Shown: piece after piece, positions 26,000-35,127 of the stretch
Layout of the letters: each line of letters starts with the position of its first letter
Numbering within the stretch: the stretch's first letter is position 1
Assembly: GCA_965238045.1 (NCBI GenBank)
Contig: CBDEGU010000012.1
Location: 2,480,001 to 2,544,000, forward strand
DNA length: 64,000 bases
Source: CBDEGU01 sp965238045
GTDB lineage: Bacteria; Acidobacteriota; Terriglobia; Bryobacterales; UBA6623
Direction: 5' to 3'
Translations under genes and position numbers: made by a program
Notes under the pieces: generated by a model
The model's database searches: none
Told to the model about the DNA's origin: nothing
The model's input: the letters and a program-made list of their open reading frames with translations, nothing else

Positions 26000-26525
26000 T
26001 ACTTTTGGCATGTACGCTCCTTGATGCTGTTGGGCCCGCGGGATTGGCCCAGGATTTCCATTTTGGCCCTGGCCACGTCACAGTATACAACCATGCTGCC
26101 CCATACAACCATGCTGCCCCGCGGAGCACTCCTTTTTGCGCTGCACCCTGTACATCACCTCCGCCGGTGGGAGCCAGGGCTCGTCCATCGACTCACAGAC
26201 GTTGATTGAGCAGACGAGGAGGAGATCGGGGGGACCGGGGGGACCGGGGACGGGGGGGGACAGCTCCCGAACCCCACTCCCGGCCGCAAACCCGCCCCGC
26301 CGTCCATGGGAGTCACGGCATTTTCAAAAAGTCATCTCCTTCATTCCAAACAACTTAACATCCCGCCCCCGCACCGACCCCGGTACCTCCAAGGTATCCT
26401 ATAACTGCAACACCCCGCGGGGTTGCGGCCACGCAAGCCGCGAGACCCCAGCCCGTCGGCGGCCCCGATTCAAGACTCGCTAAACTAATCGTTTTGCCTC
26501 CCGCCCCTCTCCCACTGAGCTTCCC
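26000..26525. other. Displaced nitB start and promoter region, then low-complexity leader of ileS
   Basis: 26000-26022 hold the target duplication, the nitB ATG (26009-26011 on the minus strand) and its AAGGAG. Further upstream for nitB is an 18-bp tandem duplication (26085-26120) of ATACAACCATGCTGCCCC. Around 26218-26260 there is a G-rich run (GGGGGGACCGGGG...). The rest shows no gene. It should contain the divergent promoters of nit and ileS. Confidence 0.5.
26085..26120 (-). promoter_or_regulatory. Tandem 18-bp repeat, possible sigma-54-like sites upstream of nitB
   Basis: On the minus strand each unit reads GGGGCAGCATGGTTGTAT, which aligns with the -24/-12 pattern TGGCACG-N4-TTGCA but has GT instead of GC at -12. 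Two identical units sit 75-110 bp before the original nitB start. Nit1C in other bacteria is preceded by a sigma-54-type activator gene, NitA, so a sigma-54 promoter would be expected. The match is weak. Confidence 0.25.
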
Positions 26526-29500
26526 ATGAGCGAACCGAAGTTTCTGAAAGCGAAACCGATCGTGAACTTCCCCGAGGCGGAGGCCACCATTCAGGAGTTT
26601 TGGGACAACAACTCCATCTTCGAGAAGAGCCTCCGGCTCCGCCAGGGCGGCCCTCGCTTCACCTTCTACGAAGGCCCTCCGACCGCCAACGGGCTGCCCC
26701 ACAACGGCCACGTCCTCACGCGCGTTTTCAAAGACATCTTCCTGCGCTACCGCACCATGCAGGGCTTCGACGTGCCGCGCAAGGCCGGTTGGGACACCCA
26801 CGGCCTGCCGGTCGAAGTCGAGGTCGAAAAGGAACTCGGCATCCACGGCAAGCAGGCCATCGAAGAGTACGGCGTCAAGGGCTTCATCCTGCACTGCATG
26901 CGCTCGGTCTTTCGCTACACCGCCGAGTGGGAGCGGATGACCAAGCGGGCGGGCTTCTGGGTCGATCTCTCCGACGCCTACGTCACCTATCACAAGAGCT
27001 ATGTCGAGAGCGTCTGGTGGGCCTTGTCCGAGCTCTTTCGGCAAGGTCTGCTCTACCAGGGACACAAGATCGTCTGGTGGTGGCCGCAAGGGGGAACGGC
27101 GCTCTCGGCGGGCGAGGTCGGCCTCGGATACAAGAGCGTCGACGACCCCTCGGTCTACGTGGCGCTCGAACTCGTTGACGAGCCCGGCGCCTATCTGTTG
27201 ATCTGGACCACCACGCCCTGGACTCTGCCGTCGAACCAGTACACCGCCGTCCGCCCCGACTACGACTATGTGCTGGTCCGCGACGGCGACCACAAGCTCA
27301 TCATCGCCGCGGCGCTGCGGGCGACCGTCGCCGCCAAGATCGGACGCGATCTGCCGGTCGAGCGCGAGTTCAAGGGCGCCGAACTGCTCGGCAAACGCTA
27401 CCGCCCGCCACTCGATTACTACTACGCCCAATATGGTGACAAGCAGGCCGAACTCACCGCTGGCGGCCAAGAGCACGTGCTCTGGCGCGTTGTCGCCGCC
27501 GATTTCGTCGAACTCGACGCCGGAACGGGCCTGGTCCACGAAGCCCCGGCCTTCGGCGAAGTCGATTTCGATCTCTTCCGCTCTCACCAGGCGCGTTTCA
27601 AAGACCCCTCGCAGGTGCCGCTGCTATGTCCGGTCAAGCCCGACGGCACCTTCAACGATGAGACGCCGGATCTGGCCGGTTCCTGGGTCAAGGACGCCGA
27701 CGCTCAGGTCATCCGCGCCCTCAAGCAGAAGGGCATCCTGCTGCACCGGGAGACCTGCCGTCACGAATATCCCTTCTGCTGGCGGGCCGACGACGACCCG
27801 CTCATTCAGTACGCCCGCCCGGCCTGGTTCATTCGCACCACCGCCCGCATCGGCGAAGCGATTCGCAACAACGAAAAGGTCCACTGGCTGCCCTCGCACA
27901 TCGGAACCGGCCGCTTTGGCGACTTCCTCGCCAACAACGTCGATTGGGCTCTCTCCCGCGAACGCTACTGGGGAACGCCGCTCAATATCTGGATCAACGA
28001 TGTGAGCGGCAAGATGCAAGCGCCGTCATCGGCCGCCGAGATCCTCGCCAAGAACCCCCAGGCCTTCGACCACTTCCACCGCGACCGCGAGGCCGAACCC
28101 GGGCTTTCCGAACACTTGATGGTTCACAAGCCCTGGATTGACGAGGTCACCTGGGAGGAGGAAGGCGAGCCGGGCGTCTATCGCCGCGTGCCGGAAGTCA
28201 TCGACTGCTGGTTTGATTCCGGCTGCATGCCCTTCGCGCAATGGGGTTACCCGCACCAGAACCAGGAGAAGTTCGCCGCCGCCTTTCCGGCCGACTACAT
28301 CACCGAGGCCATCGATCAAACCCGGGGCTGGTTCTACTCGCAGCTCATGATCTCGACGCTGCTTTTCAGCAAAGAGACGCAGAAGCGCCTGGGCCTCGAA
28401 CCGCGCGAGTATCCCCACCCCTTCAAGACCTGCATGGTGCTCGGCCATGTCACCGATACGGAGGGCAAGAAGGAATCGAAATCCAAAGGCAACTACACGC
28501 CGCCGGAGGTCATCTTCGACCGCATCGCGCAAGAGTTCGCCGTGATAGAGGGTGAAACCGCCGGATTCGGCGTCAAGCCCGGCGAGGCGCTCATCGCGCG
28601 CGAGGACCTTGAGGCCCTCGGCATGCTTCCCGGCGCCGAGATGCAAATGCGCGGCCCGGATCGAGCCGGCCAGGCCCTCACCGTGAAGCTCCGGCAGGCC
28701 AAGAAACTTTCCCGCCGCCTCGTCGCGCTATCCCAGGCCGATCGGGAAGCACTCGGCGTTCAGCCGGCGGCGAAAGGCCTCGAGACGCCGCCCAACAACG
28801 TGCAATTTCTCCCTGAAAGCGAGAAAGTCACGCTCGAAAATCCCGCGGCCTCCGCGCCCGGAGCCGACGCTTTTCGCTGGTTCTTCTTCGCCGCGAATCC
28901 CCCCTGGTCGTCGACGCGGCATTCGTTGGGGAATGTGCGCACGCTCCAGAAGGATTTTCCGCTCAAGCTGCGCAATGTCTATGCGTTCTTCACCATCTAC
29001 GCCAACATCGATGGCTTCGATCCGCGGACGATGAAGGGCCGCCCGGTGGCGGAACGTTCTCTGCTCGACCGCTGGATCTTGTCCGAACTCGCCATCCTCG
29101 CCGAGAAAGTTCCCCGCCACATGGACGCCTTCCACGCCTACGAAGCCGCCGGAGCGCTGGCCGGGTTCGTCGACGGACTCTCCAACTGGTATCTGCGCCG
29201 GAGCCGCCGCCGCTACTGGAAAAGCGAATTCGACGACGACAAGCAGGACGCCTACGCCACGCTATACGAAGCGCTCGTGACCGTGATTCATCTCGCCGCG
29301 CCGTTTGTGCCCTTCATGACCGAGGAGATGTATCAGAATCTCGTCCGCCGTCCGCTCGGCGACCAGACGGCGGAGAGTATCCACCTCCGCGATTATCCGA
29401 AGGCGAAGACCCAGAGGATCGACCGCGCGTTGTCGGAAGAAATGGCCGCCGTGCGCGATATCGTCTCGCTGGGGCTGCGCGTCCGAACCGAACATCGCCT

Positions 29501-30179
29501 CAAGGTTCGTCAGCCGCTCGCGCGCGCCGAGATCGTCCTGCCCGACGCCAGCTTGCGCCGGCGCGTCGCGCCCTACGCCCGCCTGATCGAGGAAGAGCTC
29601 AACGTCCACGAGGTGGTCTTGGTTCACGGCGGCGAAGGGCATGTGCGCTATGTCGTGCGCCCGAACTTCCGAAGGCTGGGCCCGCGTCTGGGCAGGAAAA
29701 TGCCGCTGGCGAAGAAAGCATTCGCCGCCGCCGACGGCTCCCGGCTGCGCGCTCAGTTGCTTGAGACCGGCAAGGGCGAGATCGACGTCGGAGGCGAGCA
29801 GATCGTCGTCGAACCCGATGACGTGGAGGTGCTCGTCGAGGCCGCCGAACATTTCGCCGCCGCCGGCGACCACACGACCGTCGTCGTTCTCAACACCGAT
29901 ATCGACGACAAACTGCGCGAAGAAGGCCTTTACCGCGAGCTGCTCCACCGGGTTCAAAACCTGCGCAAGGAACTCGACGTCGACTATACCCAGCGCATCC
30001 GGCTGTCGATCCAATGCTCGGAGCGCCTCCAGCGCATCATCTCGGCGAACCAAGCCCACCTGCGGGCCGAAACCCTCTGTGTGGAAATCCGCCACGACGA
30101 GCCCGGCTGGGATCGAGCGGAGCGGCGTGAAATGAAGATCGAAGACGAGGAAACAACGATCCTGCTTGTACCCGCCTGA
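26526..30179 (+). CDS. ileS: Isoleucyl-tRNA synthetase (type 2)
   Basis: 1217 aa class I synthetase charging tRNA-Ile with isoleucine. The ATP site HxGH motif is GLPHNGHVLT near residue 60, the family signature GWDTHGLPVEVEVEKELG follows, and the KMSKS motif is ESKSKGN at about residue 648. A Trp-rich editing domain with TTTPWTLPSNQ is present. Between the KMSKS motif and GADAFRWFFF there are about 110 extra residues. The anticodon-binding C-terminal half is complete. It is divergently oriented from the nit cluster. Confidence 0.96.
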   Translation: MSEPKFLKAKPIVNFPEAEATIQEFWDNNSIFEKSLRLRQGGPRFTFYEGPPTANGLPHNGHVLTRVFKDIFLRYRTMQGFDVPRKAGWDTHGLPVEVEVEKELGIHGKQAIEEYGVKGFILHCMRSVFRYTAEWERMTKRAGFWVDLSDAYVTYHKSYVESVWWALSELFRQGLLYQGHKIVWWWPQGGTALSAGEVGLGYKSVDDPSVYVALELVDEPGAYLLIWTTTPWTLPSNQYTAVRPDYDYVLVRDGDHKLIIAAALRATVAAKIGRDLPVEREFKGAELLGKRYRPPLDYYYAQYGDKQAELTAGGQEHVLWRVVAADFVELDAGTGLVHEAPAFGEVDFDLFRSHQARFKDPSQVPLLCPVKPDGTFNDETPDLAGSWVKDADAQVIRALKQKGILLHRETCRHEYPFCWRADDDPLIQYARPAWFIRTTARIGEAIRNNEKVHWLPSHIGTGRFGDFLANNVDWALSRERYWGTPLNIWINDVSGKMQAPSSAAEILAKNPQAFDHFHRDREAEPGLSEHLMVHKPWIDEVTWEEEGEPGVYRRVPEVIDCWFDSGCMPFAQWGYPHQNQEKFAAAFPADYITEAIDQTRGWFYSQLMISTLLFSKETQKRLGLEPREYPHPFKTCMVLGHVTDTEGKKESKSKGNYTPPEVIFDRIAQEFAVIEGETAGFGVKPGEALIAREDLEALGMLPGAEMQMRGPDRAGQALTVKLRQAKKLSRRLVALSQADREALGVQPAAKGLETPPNNVQFLPESEKVTLENPAASAPGADAFRWFFFAANPPWSSTRHSLGNVRTLQKDFPLKLRNVYAFFTIYANIDGFDPRTMKGRPVAERSLLDRWILSELAILAEKVPRHMDAFHAYEAAGALAGFVDGLSNWYLRRSRRRYWKSEFDDDKQDAYATLYEALVTVIHLAAPFVPFMTEEMYQNLVRRPLGDQTAESIHLRDYPKAKTQRIDRALSEEMAAVRDIVSLGLRVRTEHRLKVRQPLARAEIVLPDASLRRRVAPYARLIEEELNVHEVVLVHGGEGHVRYVVRPNFRRLGPRLGRKMPLAKKAFAAADGSRLRAQLLETGKGEIDVGGEQIVVEPDDVEVLVEAAEHFAAAGDHTTVVVLNTDIDDKLREEGLYRELLHRVQNLRKELDVDYTQRIRLSIQCSERLQRIISANQAHLRAETLCVEIRHDEPGWDRAERREMKIEDEETTILLVPA

Positions 30180-30190
30180 TGCGTTCCCCG

Positions 30191-30233
30191 CCTGATGGGC
30201 CCGCGGGCCGCGCTCGGGCGAGCGCCCGTCAGG
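30191..30233. terminator. Hairpin between convergent genes
   Basis: CCTGATGGGC (30191-30200) pairs with GCCCGTCAGG (30224-30233) with one G-U, and the loop contains a further GC-rich dyad. It lies 12 bp after the ileS stop and covers the stop codon of the convergent lipoprotein gene. There is no clear U tract, so it may be a weak or factor-assisted terminator. Confidence 0.45.
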
Positions 30234-30741
30234 GGTTGTCTTGCTGGGCGGGAAGGATCCGGCCGAACTGGCTTCCCCCGGTCTCGCCATGCTGCCACGT
30301 CCCGGCGTAGCGTCCCCGATAAAACAGCACCCGGGCGGTGAAGGTTCCCAGGCCGGGCACTTCGACATCGGTCAGGGAAATCACCGGCGTGTCGCCGGCC
30401 CACTCGATCCGCACCGGTATGGGCACGGTGACGTCGTGGCCGCCGTACTCAATGCGGGCATGAATCATCCAGACGTCGCCAGCCAGTTTCTGGACGCTCT
30501 CGATGGTGTACTTCTCTTTGCGCGGCGCCGCCGACTCGCGCCCGTCGACGGTGAAAGACCCCTCGAGTACGGCGCCCGTCATGGTCTCGGTGAACTGCTT
30601 CTCGAGTTCCTGGCGCGGCGCGGAAGTCGCCGAACAGCCCCCGATAAATAGCAGGGCAAACAACAGGGCGCACAATAGAAAGCAGGACAATGGGCCAGCG
30701 AGGCTCGTCGCCCGCCAGGGTCGTCTCGTATGCGGCCTCAT
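30229..30741 (-). CDS. Hypothetical lipoprotein
   Basis: From the ATG at 30741 the product has 170 aa. The N-terminus has arginines, a hydrophobic core (CFLLCALLFALLF) and the lipobox IGGC, giving a lipidated Cys near residue 36. The mature part (SATSAPRQELEKQF...) has FTVDGRES, MIHARIEYGGHDVTVPIPVRIEWAGDTP and a closing TARVLFYRGRYAGTW. I do not recognise the family with a name; similar small lipoproteins occur in Acidobacteria and Planctomycetes. Confidence 0.7.
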   Translation of the reverse strand: MRPHTRRPWRATSLAGPLSCFLLCALLFALLFIGGCSATSAPRQELEKQFTETMTGAVLEGSFTVDGRESAAPRKEKYTIESVQKLAGDVWMIHARIEYGGHDVTVPIPVRIEWAGDTPVISLTDVEVPGLGTFTARVLFYRGRYAGTWQHGETGGSQFGRILPAQQDNP

Positions 30742-30782
30742 GGTTGCTCCACCTCCGAACGACTCTAGCAAGCGCTGCCAGG

Positions 30783-32069
30783 TTATGCCATTTCCTCTTC
30801 CGCCAGCTCGAAATGGCGGACCCGCCCGTCCTCGACTTTCAAGGCTCGCCGGCCGGCCAGAATCGCGATCAACTCTTCGCCCACCCAGGCGGCCGAACCC
30901 GCCTTCAACAGTCCCGATGCTTCCAGATCGGCGATGCTGTGAAAACGTCCCCGCAGCAGGTGGATCACGTCGTTGGGCTCGATCAGATACCGCGACGGAA
31001 CACGGTGCTCGCGGGCCACCAAATTCAAGAAACAGCGCAGAACCGAAATCGCGGCGGCTTCGTCCTGGTCGGGCTGTGAACCCCTGGGCGGCTCGGGCCG
31101 CTGCTCGGCGGGCAGTTCGACACCCCGGCGGATGGCCGCCAGGATGTCGTCGCCCTCCCGCTCGATCAGCTTGGCGCCCAGGCCCCGGAAGTGCGACAGC
31201 TCAACCTTTGAGGCCGGGCGCACCATCGAGAGTTTCACGAGCAGAGCGTCTTCGGCGAGCCAGCGGCGGGGCAGATCGGCCTTGCGTACGCGCCGCTCCC
31301 GCCACGAGAGCAGTTCGCGCAGCACGGCGAACTCTTCACTGTCGAGGTTTTTCCCATTGGCCAGACGGGTGGCGATCGCATCGGGATTGGGCTCAAACCG
31401 CGAGGCGTCGGCCCACAGAGCCGACAGCGCCATCGCCCATTCGCGCCGTCCCTCGGTCTCAAGATCGCGGAGCAAGATTTCGGCGGCCTCGACCAGGTGA
31501 TCCACATCGCCGCGGGCATAGGTGGCCATGGCCGCCGGAAGAGGGCGTCTCAGCCAGTCGGCGCGGGTATGGCCCTTGGGCAGCTTGATTTTCAGCAGTT
31601 TTCTGAGCAGCACCGCCAGGCCAAGCTGGTCGCCCCGTCCGGTGAGCGCCGCCGCGATCGCGGTGTCGAGAATCGGCTTGGCCACGATACCGAACGCGTG
31701 GTGCAGACATTCCTGGTCCTGCTCGAGGGCATGCCCGATTTTGAGAATCTCCGGGTCGCCGAAGATCTCCAGCAATGGGGCCATGTCTGCCTTGGAAACA
31801 GCTAGCGGATCGATCAGCCATGACTCACTACGGTCGGCGATCTGGATCAAGGCGAGCTGCGGATAAAATGTCTTCTCACGGATGAATTCGGTATCGAAGG
31901 CAATGATGGACTGGCCGAGCAATCGCCGAGCCAGCTCTTCCACGGCGGCCGGCGTCTCAATGACGCCGGCCGCCGTGGATTCGCCGCGGGCGGAGTCCGC
32001 CATCAGGACGGCTCTCTCCCTGCTAACGTGACTGGGGCGCGCGGACCTAGGTTTCTGTTGGCGGGACAT
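30783..32069 (-). CDS. rnd: Ribonuclease D
   Basis: About 428 aa. A DEDDy 3'-5' exonuclease domain comes first: IIAFDTEFIREKTFYPQL (DxE), LKIGHALEQDQECL (second Asp) and TYARGDVDHLVEAAEIL (third Asp region). An HRDC-like RNA-binding segment follows (REWAMALSALWADASR and RRGVELPAEQRPEPP). It trims the 3' end of tRNA precursors and other RNAs. The ATG at 32069 (MSRQQKPRSAR) is taken as start; an in-frame ATG at 32114 is an alternative. Neither has a strong ribosome binding site. Confidence 0.9.
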   Translation of the reverse strand: MSRQQKPRSARPSHVSRERAVLMADSARGESTAAGVIETPAAVEELARRLLGQSIIAFDTEFIREKTFYPQLALIQIADRSESWLIDPLAVSKADMAPLLEIFGDPEILKIGHALEQDQECLHHAFGIVAKPILDTAIAAALTGRGDQLGLAVLLRKLLKIKLPKGHTRADWLRRPLPAAMATYARGDVDHLVEAAEILLRDLETEGRREWAMALSALWADASRFEPNPDAIATRLANGKNLDSEEFAVLRELLSWRERRVRKADLPRRWLAEDALLVKLSMVRPASKVELSHFRGLGAKLIEREGDDILAAIRRGVELPAEQRPEPPRGSQPDQDEAAAISVLRCFLNLVAREHRVPSRYLIEPNDVIHLLRGRFHSIADLEASGLLKAGSAAWVGEELIAILAGRRALKVEDGRVRHFELAEEEMA

Positions 32070-32236
32070 GATTAGCGAAGATGGACGAAAGGAGTAGCGC
32101 GATACCGGCAGCAAGTCGGCACCGGCCGGCCGGTGCCGATGACATGGACAGACGATGACCCGGAGGCAGGACGCTTCGCTTATATCTTACGTGATGGGGC
32201 GCCCTCAGCCGCAACCGGTTGACCGCGACCGGAAGA

Positions 32237-33673
32237 CTAGCGGCCTGCCGGCGCGTTCTCCCCGGCGCAGCGGTTATCTCGGACGCGGTTCTGGGAAAGA
32301 GCAAGTCCCGGCGAGGCGGCGATGCAGGACGCCTCCATCCCTAGCCCGCTGACGACATTATTCTCAATCACATTGTCCCGCGTGACGACCGGGCGCTCGG
32401 CCCTCCGGCCGAGATAGATTCCCGTGCGAAGCAACAGCGGCTCGCCGGGCCAGCTTGAGAAGTCGCAGCGAGGGTCCGAAGAGCCTACCCGACAGCCAGC
32501 GAGATTGAGGCGGACAAAGCGATTCCCGCGCACCGTGTGCCCGTTGCCGATCAGAAACAGGCCGCCGTAGACCGCGCCGTCCACGACATTGTCCTCAATC
32601 ACGATCTTTTCAGAAATCATGGCGGGATTCGTATTATTCATGATGATCCCGAAATGCCCCAGCGGGTAGTCGCTCGCCTTCCCTTGGTTCACGCAGCGGT
32701 TGCCGCGCACCGTGCCGTGATGGAAGCCGTCGAGGTCAATGCATTTGCCGTTGATTTCCTCGAAGCGGTTGTTGAGATAGGCGCTCTCATCGGTATTACC
32801 GGCGGTGTCGATTCCAACCGGGTACGCGCGGCCTTCGATGTCGACGATATTTGCCGGATAGCCGATCCTCGATCCGTGATTGTTCTCGACCAGAATGCGG
32901 GTGGCGTGGCCGATTTGGATTGCGTCGCGGCCGATATCGCGGAACTCATTTTCGGCGATGACCCCGTCTCGCGCCCGTGGCGAGCCGGCGCGGGAGTGCG
33001 TCCAGACGCCATTGCCCGAGACGTTCTCGATCTTGCACCGGCGGACGACGAAGTCCGCCACGCCATCCTCAAGCAAGATGCCGCCGGAGGCGTTATTGCG
33101 GCCCCGCTCGTTGAGCGAGCCGGAATCGCGGATGGTCACGCCTTCGACGAGGACGCCCGTTGCCCGGCTGATGATCAGCGGATAATTCGCGATCTGGGCG
33201 AAGGCGACATTCGTGATCGTGAGGTGCTCGACGTTTTCAAAGACCAAGCCATTGTTTCGATAGAACGACGCGAAGGTTTCGTTCGAGGGAGGAAGCCCAA
33301 CCCGCTCGTCAACGAATTCGCGATGGCCGTAAACCGAGAAGCCGGAAAGCTCGACATTGCTGGCCGAGCGGAAAACAAGCGCCGCGCGGCCCTCGAAGTT
33401 CGTCGTGAGGTGAAGACGCGAACCGGCCTCGGCGCCGATGATGCGAAGGTCGTGAGCATCAGGGGGGATCTCGATTTCCGAAGTGATCTCGATCGTGCCC
33501 GGCGCGAGTTCCACCGTGCCCGTCCCTTTCGACAGCGCCTCTCGGAGAGCCTCTTCGGTGCGCACGAGATGGCCGGAGCGGCAACCGCCGAGCGCTACCG
33601 ACAGGCAGAGGATCGTGCCGGCGGCGGCGAGCAGGCACCGGCGGTTTCTATGCGGCCGTTCCCTAGGCAACAT
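32237..33673 (-). CDS. Exported right-handed parallel beta-helix protein
   Basis: 478 aa from the ATG at 33673. A lipoprotein signal (LLAAAGTILCLSVALGGC) places it outside the inner membrane. After VELAPGTIEITSEIEIPP come at least eight rungs with N-x-(V/I)-x-(G/N) turns, such as VELSGFSVYGHRE, LTITNVAFAQIAN, FVVRRCKIENVSGNGVWTHS, ILVENNHGSRIG, TVRGNRCVNQG and KIVIEDNVVDGAVYGGLFLIGNG. Beta-helix proteins of this kind include pectate-lyase-like and alginate epimerase-like enzymes, but no catalytic site is assigned. Confidence 0.85.
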   Translation of the reverse strand: MLPRERPHRNRRCLLAAAGTILCLSVALGGCRSGHLVRTEEALREALSKGTGTVELAPGTIEITSEIEIPPDAHDLRIIGAEAGSRLHLTTNFEGRAALVFRSASNVELSGFSVYGHREFVDERVGLPPSNETFASFYRNNGLVFENVEHLTITNVAFAQIANYPLIISRATGVLVEGVTIRDSGSLNERGRNNASGGILLEDGVADFVVRRCKIENVSGNGVWTHSRAGSPRARDGVIAENEFRDIGRDAIQIGHATRILVENNHGSRIGYPANIVDIEGRAYPVGIDTAGNTDESAYLNNRFEEINGKCIDLDGFHHGTVRGNRCVNQGKASDYPLGHFGIIMNNTNPAMISEKIVIEDNVVDGAVYGGLFLIGNGHTVRGNRFVRLNLAGCRVGSSDPRCDFSSWPGEPLLLRTGIYLGRRAERPVVTRDNVIENNVVSGLGMEASCIAASPGLALSQNRVRDNRCAGENAPAGR

Positions 33674-33774
33674 GATGCATGCTCGTTTCCAATTGTAGAA
33701 GGGAAGCAAGGTCGCTGCCCCTGATTCGCGCTGTTCCGATTGCCAGGCTGGCGGACCTCTGCTAGCTTGAACCT

Positions 33775-35127
33775 ATGGATTCGCCCCGAGCTAGCGCCCC
33801 CGAGGAACTGTGTCATTGGGAGCGCCTCGCCGAAGAGTTCGCCGAGAACGGCTGGTATCACAGTATCGAACTGCCCGATGGCCGCGTCATTGAGGGACTT
33901 CAGAGCCTGGAGCAGCAGAAAAGGCGTCTCGAGAAATTTCCTATTCCCGAAGACCTGACGGGAAAGCGCGTCCTCGACATTGGGACCTGGGACGGCTGGT
34001 TCGCCTTCGAAATGGAACGCCGCGGGGCCGAGGTCATGGCGATCGACTGCGTCGAACAGCCGGCGTTCCATCTTGCTTACGACCTGCTCGGGTCGAAAGT
34101 GGATTACCGCGTCATGGACGTGGCGGACCTGTCGGTGGAACGCGCCGGACGGTTCGACATCGTGCTGTTCTTCGGCGTTCTTTATCACCTGAAGCACCCG
34201 CTGCTGGCGCTGGAAAAGGTCTGCGAGATTACCAAAGATCTGGCACTGGTCGAATCGTTTGTCACCGGCGGCGAGCTTCTGGCTGAAGGTGAGCAGCAGC
34301 GGCCCAGTATGGAGTTCTACGAGACGGGTGAGCTTTGCGGGCGGCTCGACAACTGGGTGGGCCCGAACACCCGGTGCCTGCTGGCGTTCTGCCGGACCGC
34401 CGGATTCGCGCGAGTCGAACTGGTGGAAACCCTCAGCCAGCGCGCGCATGTTGTCTGCCGCCGCCATTGGGATGCCGAACCCGGGAAACCTTCGCACGGC
34501 CCGCCCCGGATTCACGAGACGATCAACATTCGAACCACCGACCGTTACGCTGACTCGAGCCGTGATGAGTATCTCATGTCGTGGTTTGATTCCGAGGCTC
34601 CGGACCTGACGGTTTCGACGGTTCTGCCCGAGGTTGCCGGTTACGGAGTGCAGCCGATCTACGTCGGTCATCGAAGCGGCAAGACCTGGCAAGTGAACTT
34701 CAAGCTGCCGCCCGGACTCGGAAAAGGACGCCATCCCGTCCGGTTGCGAACCCGCGAGAGCGCCTTCAGCGAACCTGTGGAAATTGCTGTCGATCTCGAA
34801 CAAGATGTGCCGAAGCCCCGTCGCCTAACGATCGTAAGCGTGACGGACGCGGACGGCTACAAGACAGGCAGCGTGCGGCTCGCGGGTGAAACTTGGGTAT
34901 CCCTCTGGGTCGAAGGTCTGCGGGAAGGAACCAAGCGCGAACACGTCCGCGTTCGTCTGGGCGAGGCGCCGTTGCCGGTCGATTACGTCTCCGAGCAGGA
35001 CGACAAACAGATGCGGCAACTCAACGTTCGGCTCCCGGAAAGCACTGTCCCCGGCGATTACTCGGTCCGGGTGGTCTGCGCTGGAACGTCGTCCTTGCCG
35101 GCGCGACTCGAGGTTGTTGCGGGCTAG
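33775..35127 (+). CDS. SAM-dependent methyltransferase (CmoB/TIGR04290-like) with extra C-terminal domain
   Basis: 450 aa. The methyltransferase domain covers about residues 15-240. The SAM-binding loop is KRVLDIGTWDGWFAFEMERRGAEVMAID. WYHSIELPDGRVIEGL and FDIVLFFGVLYHLKHPLLALEKV are typical of the CmoB-like family. The remaining 200 residues form a beta-rich domain (WFDSEAPDLTVSTVLPEVAGYG, TWVSLWVEGLREGTKREHVRVRLG) that looks like an Ig-like or carbohydrate-binding module. The natural substrate is unknown. It is divergently oriented from the beta-helix gene, 100 bp away. Confidence 0.8.
   Translation: MDSPRASAPEELCHWERLAEEFAENGWYHSIELPDGRVIEGLQSLEQQKRRLEKFPIPEDLTGKRVLDIGTWDGWFAFEMERRGAEVMAIDCVEQPAFHLAYDLLGSKVDYRVMDVADLSVERAGRFDIVLFFGVLYHLKHPLLALEKVCEITKDLALVESFVTGGELLAEGEQQRPSMEFYETGELCGRLDNWVGPNTRCLLAFCRTAGFARVELVETLSQRAHVVCRRHWDAEPGKPSHGPPRIHETINIRTTDRYADSSRDEYLMSWFDSEAPDLTVSTVLPEVAGYGVQPIYVGHRSGKTWQVNFKLPPGLGKGRHPVRLRTRESAFSEPVEIAVDLEQDVPKPRRLTIVSVTDADGYKTGSVRLAGETWVSLWVEGLREGTKREHVRVRLGEAPLPVDYVSEQDDKQMRQLNVRLPESTVPGDYSVRVVCAGTSSLPARLEVVAG

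Noticed and set aside
26085..26120. CRISPR-like repeat
   Set aside because: Only two units of 18 bp with no spacers.
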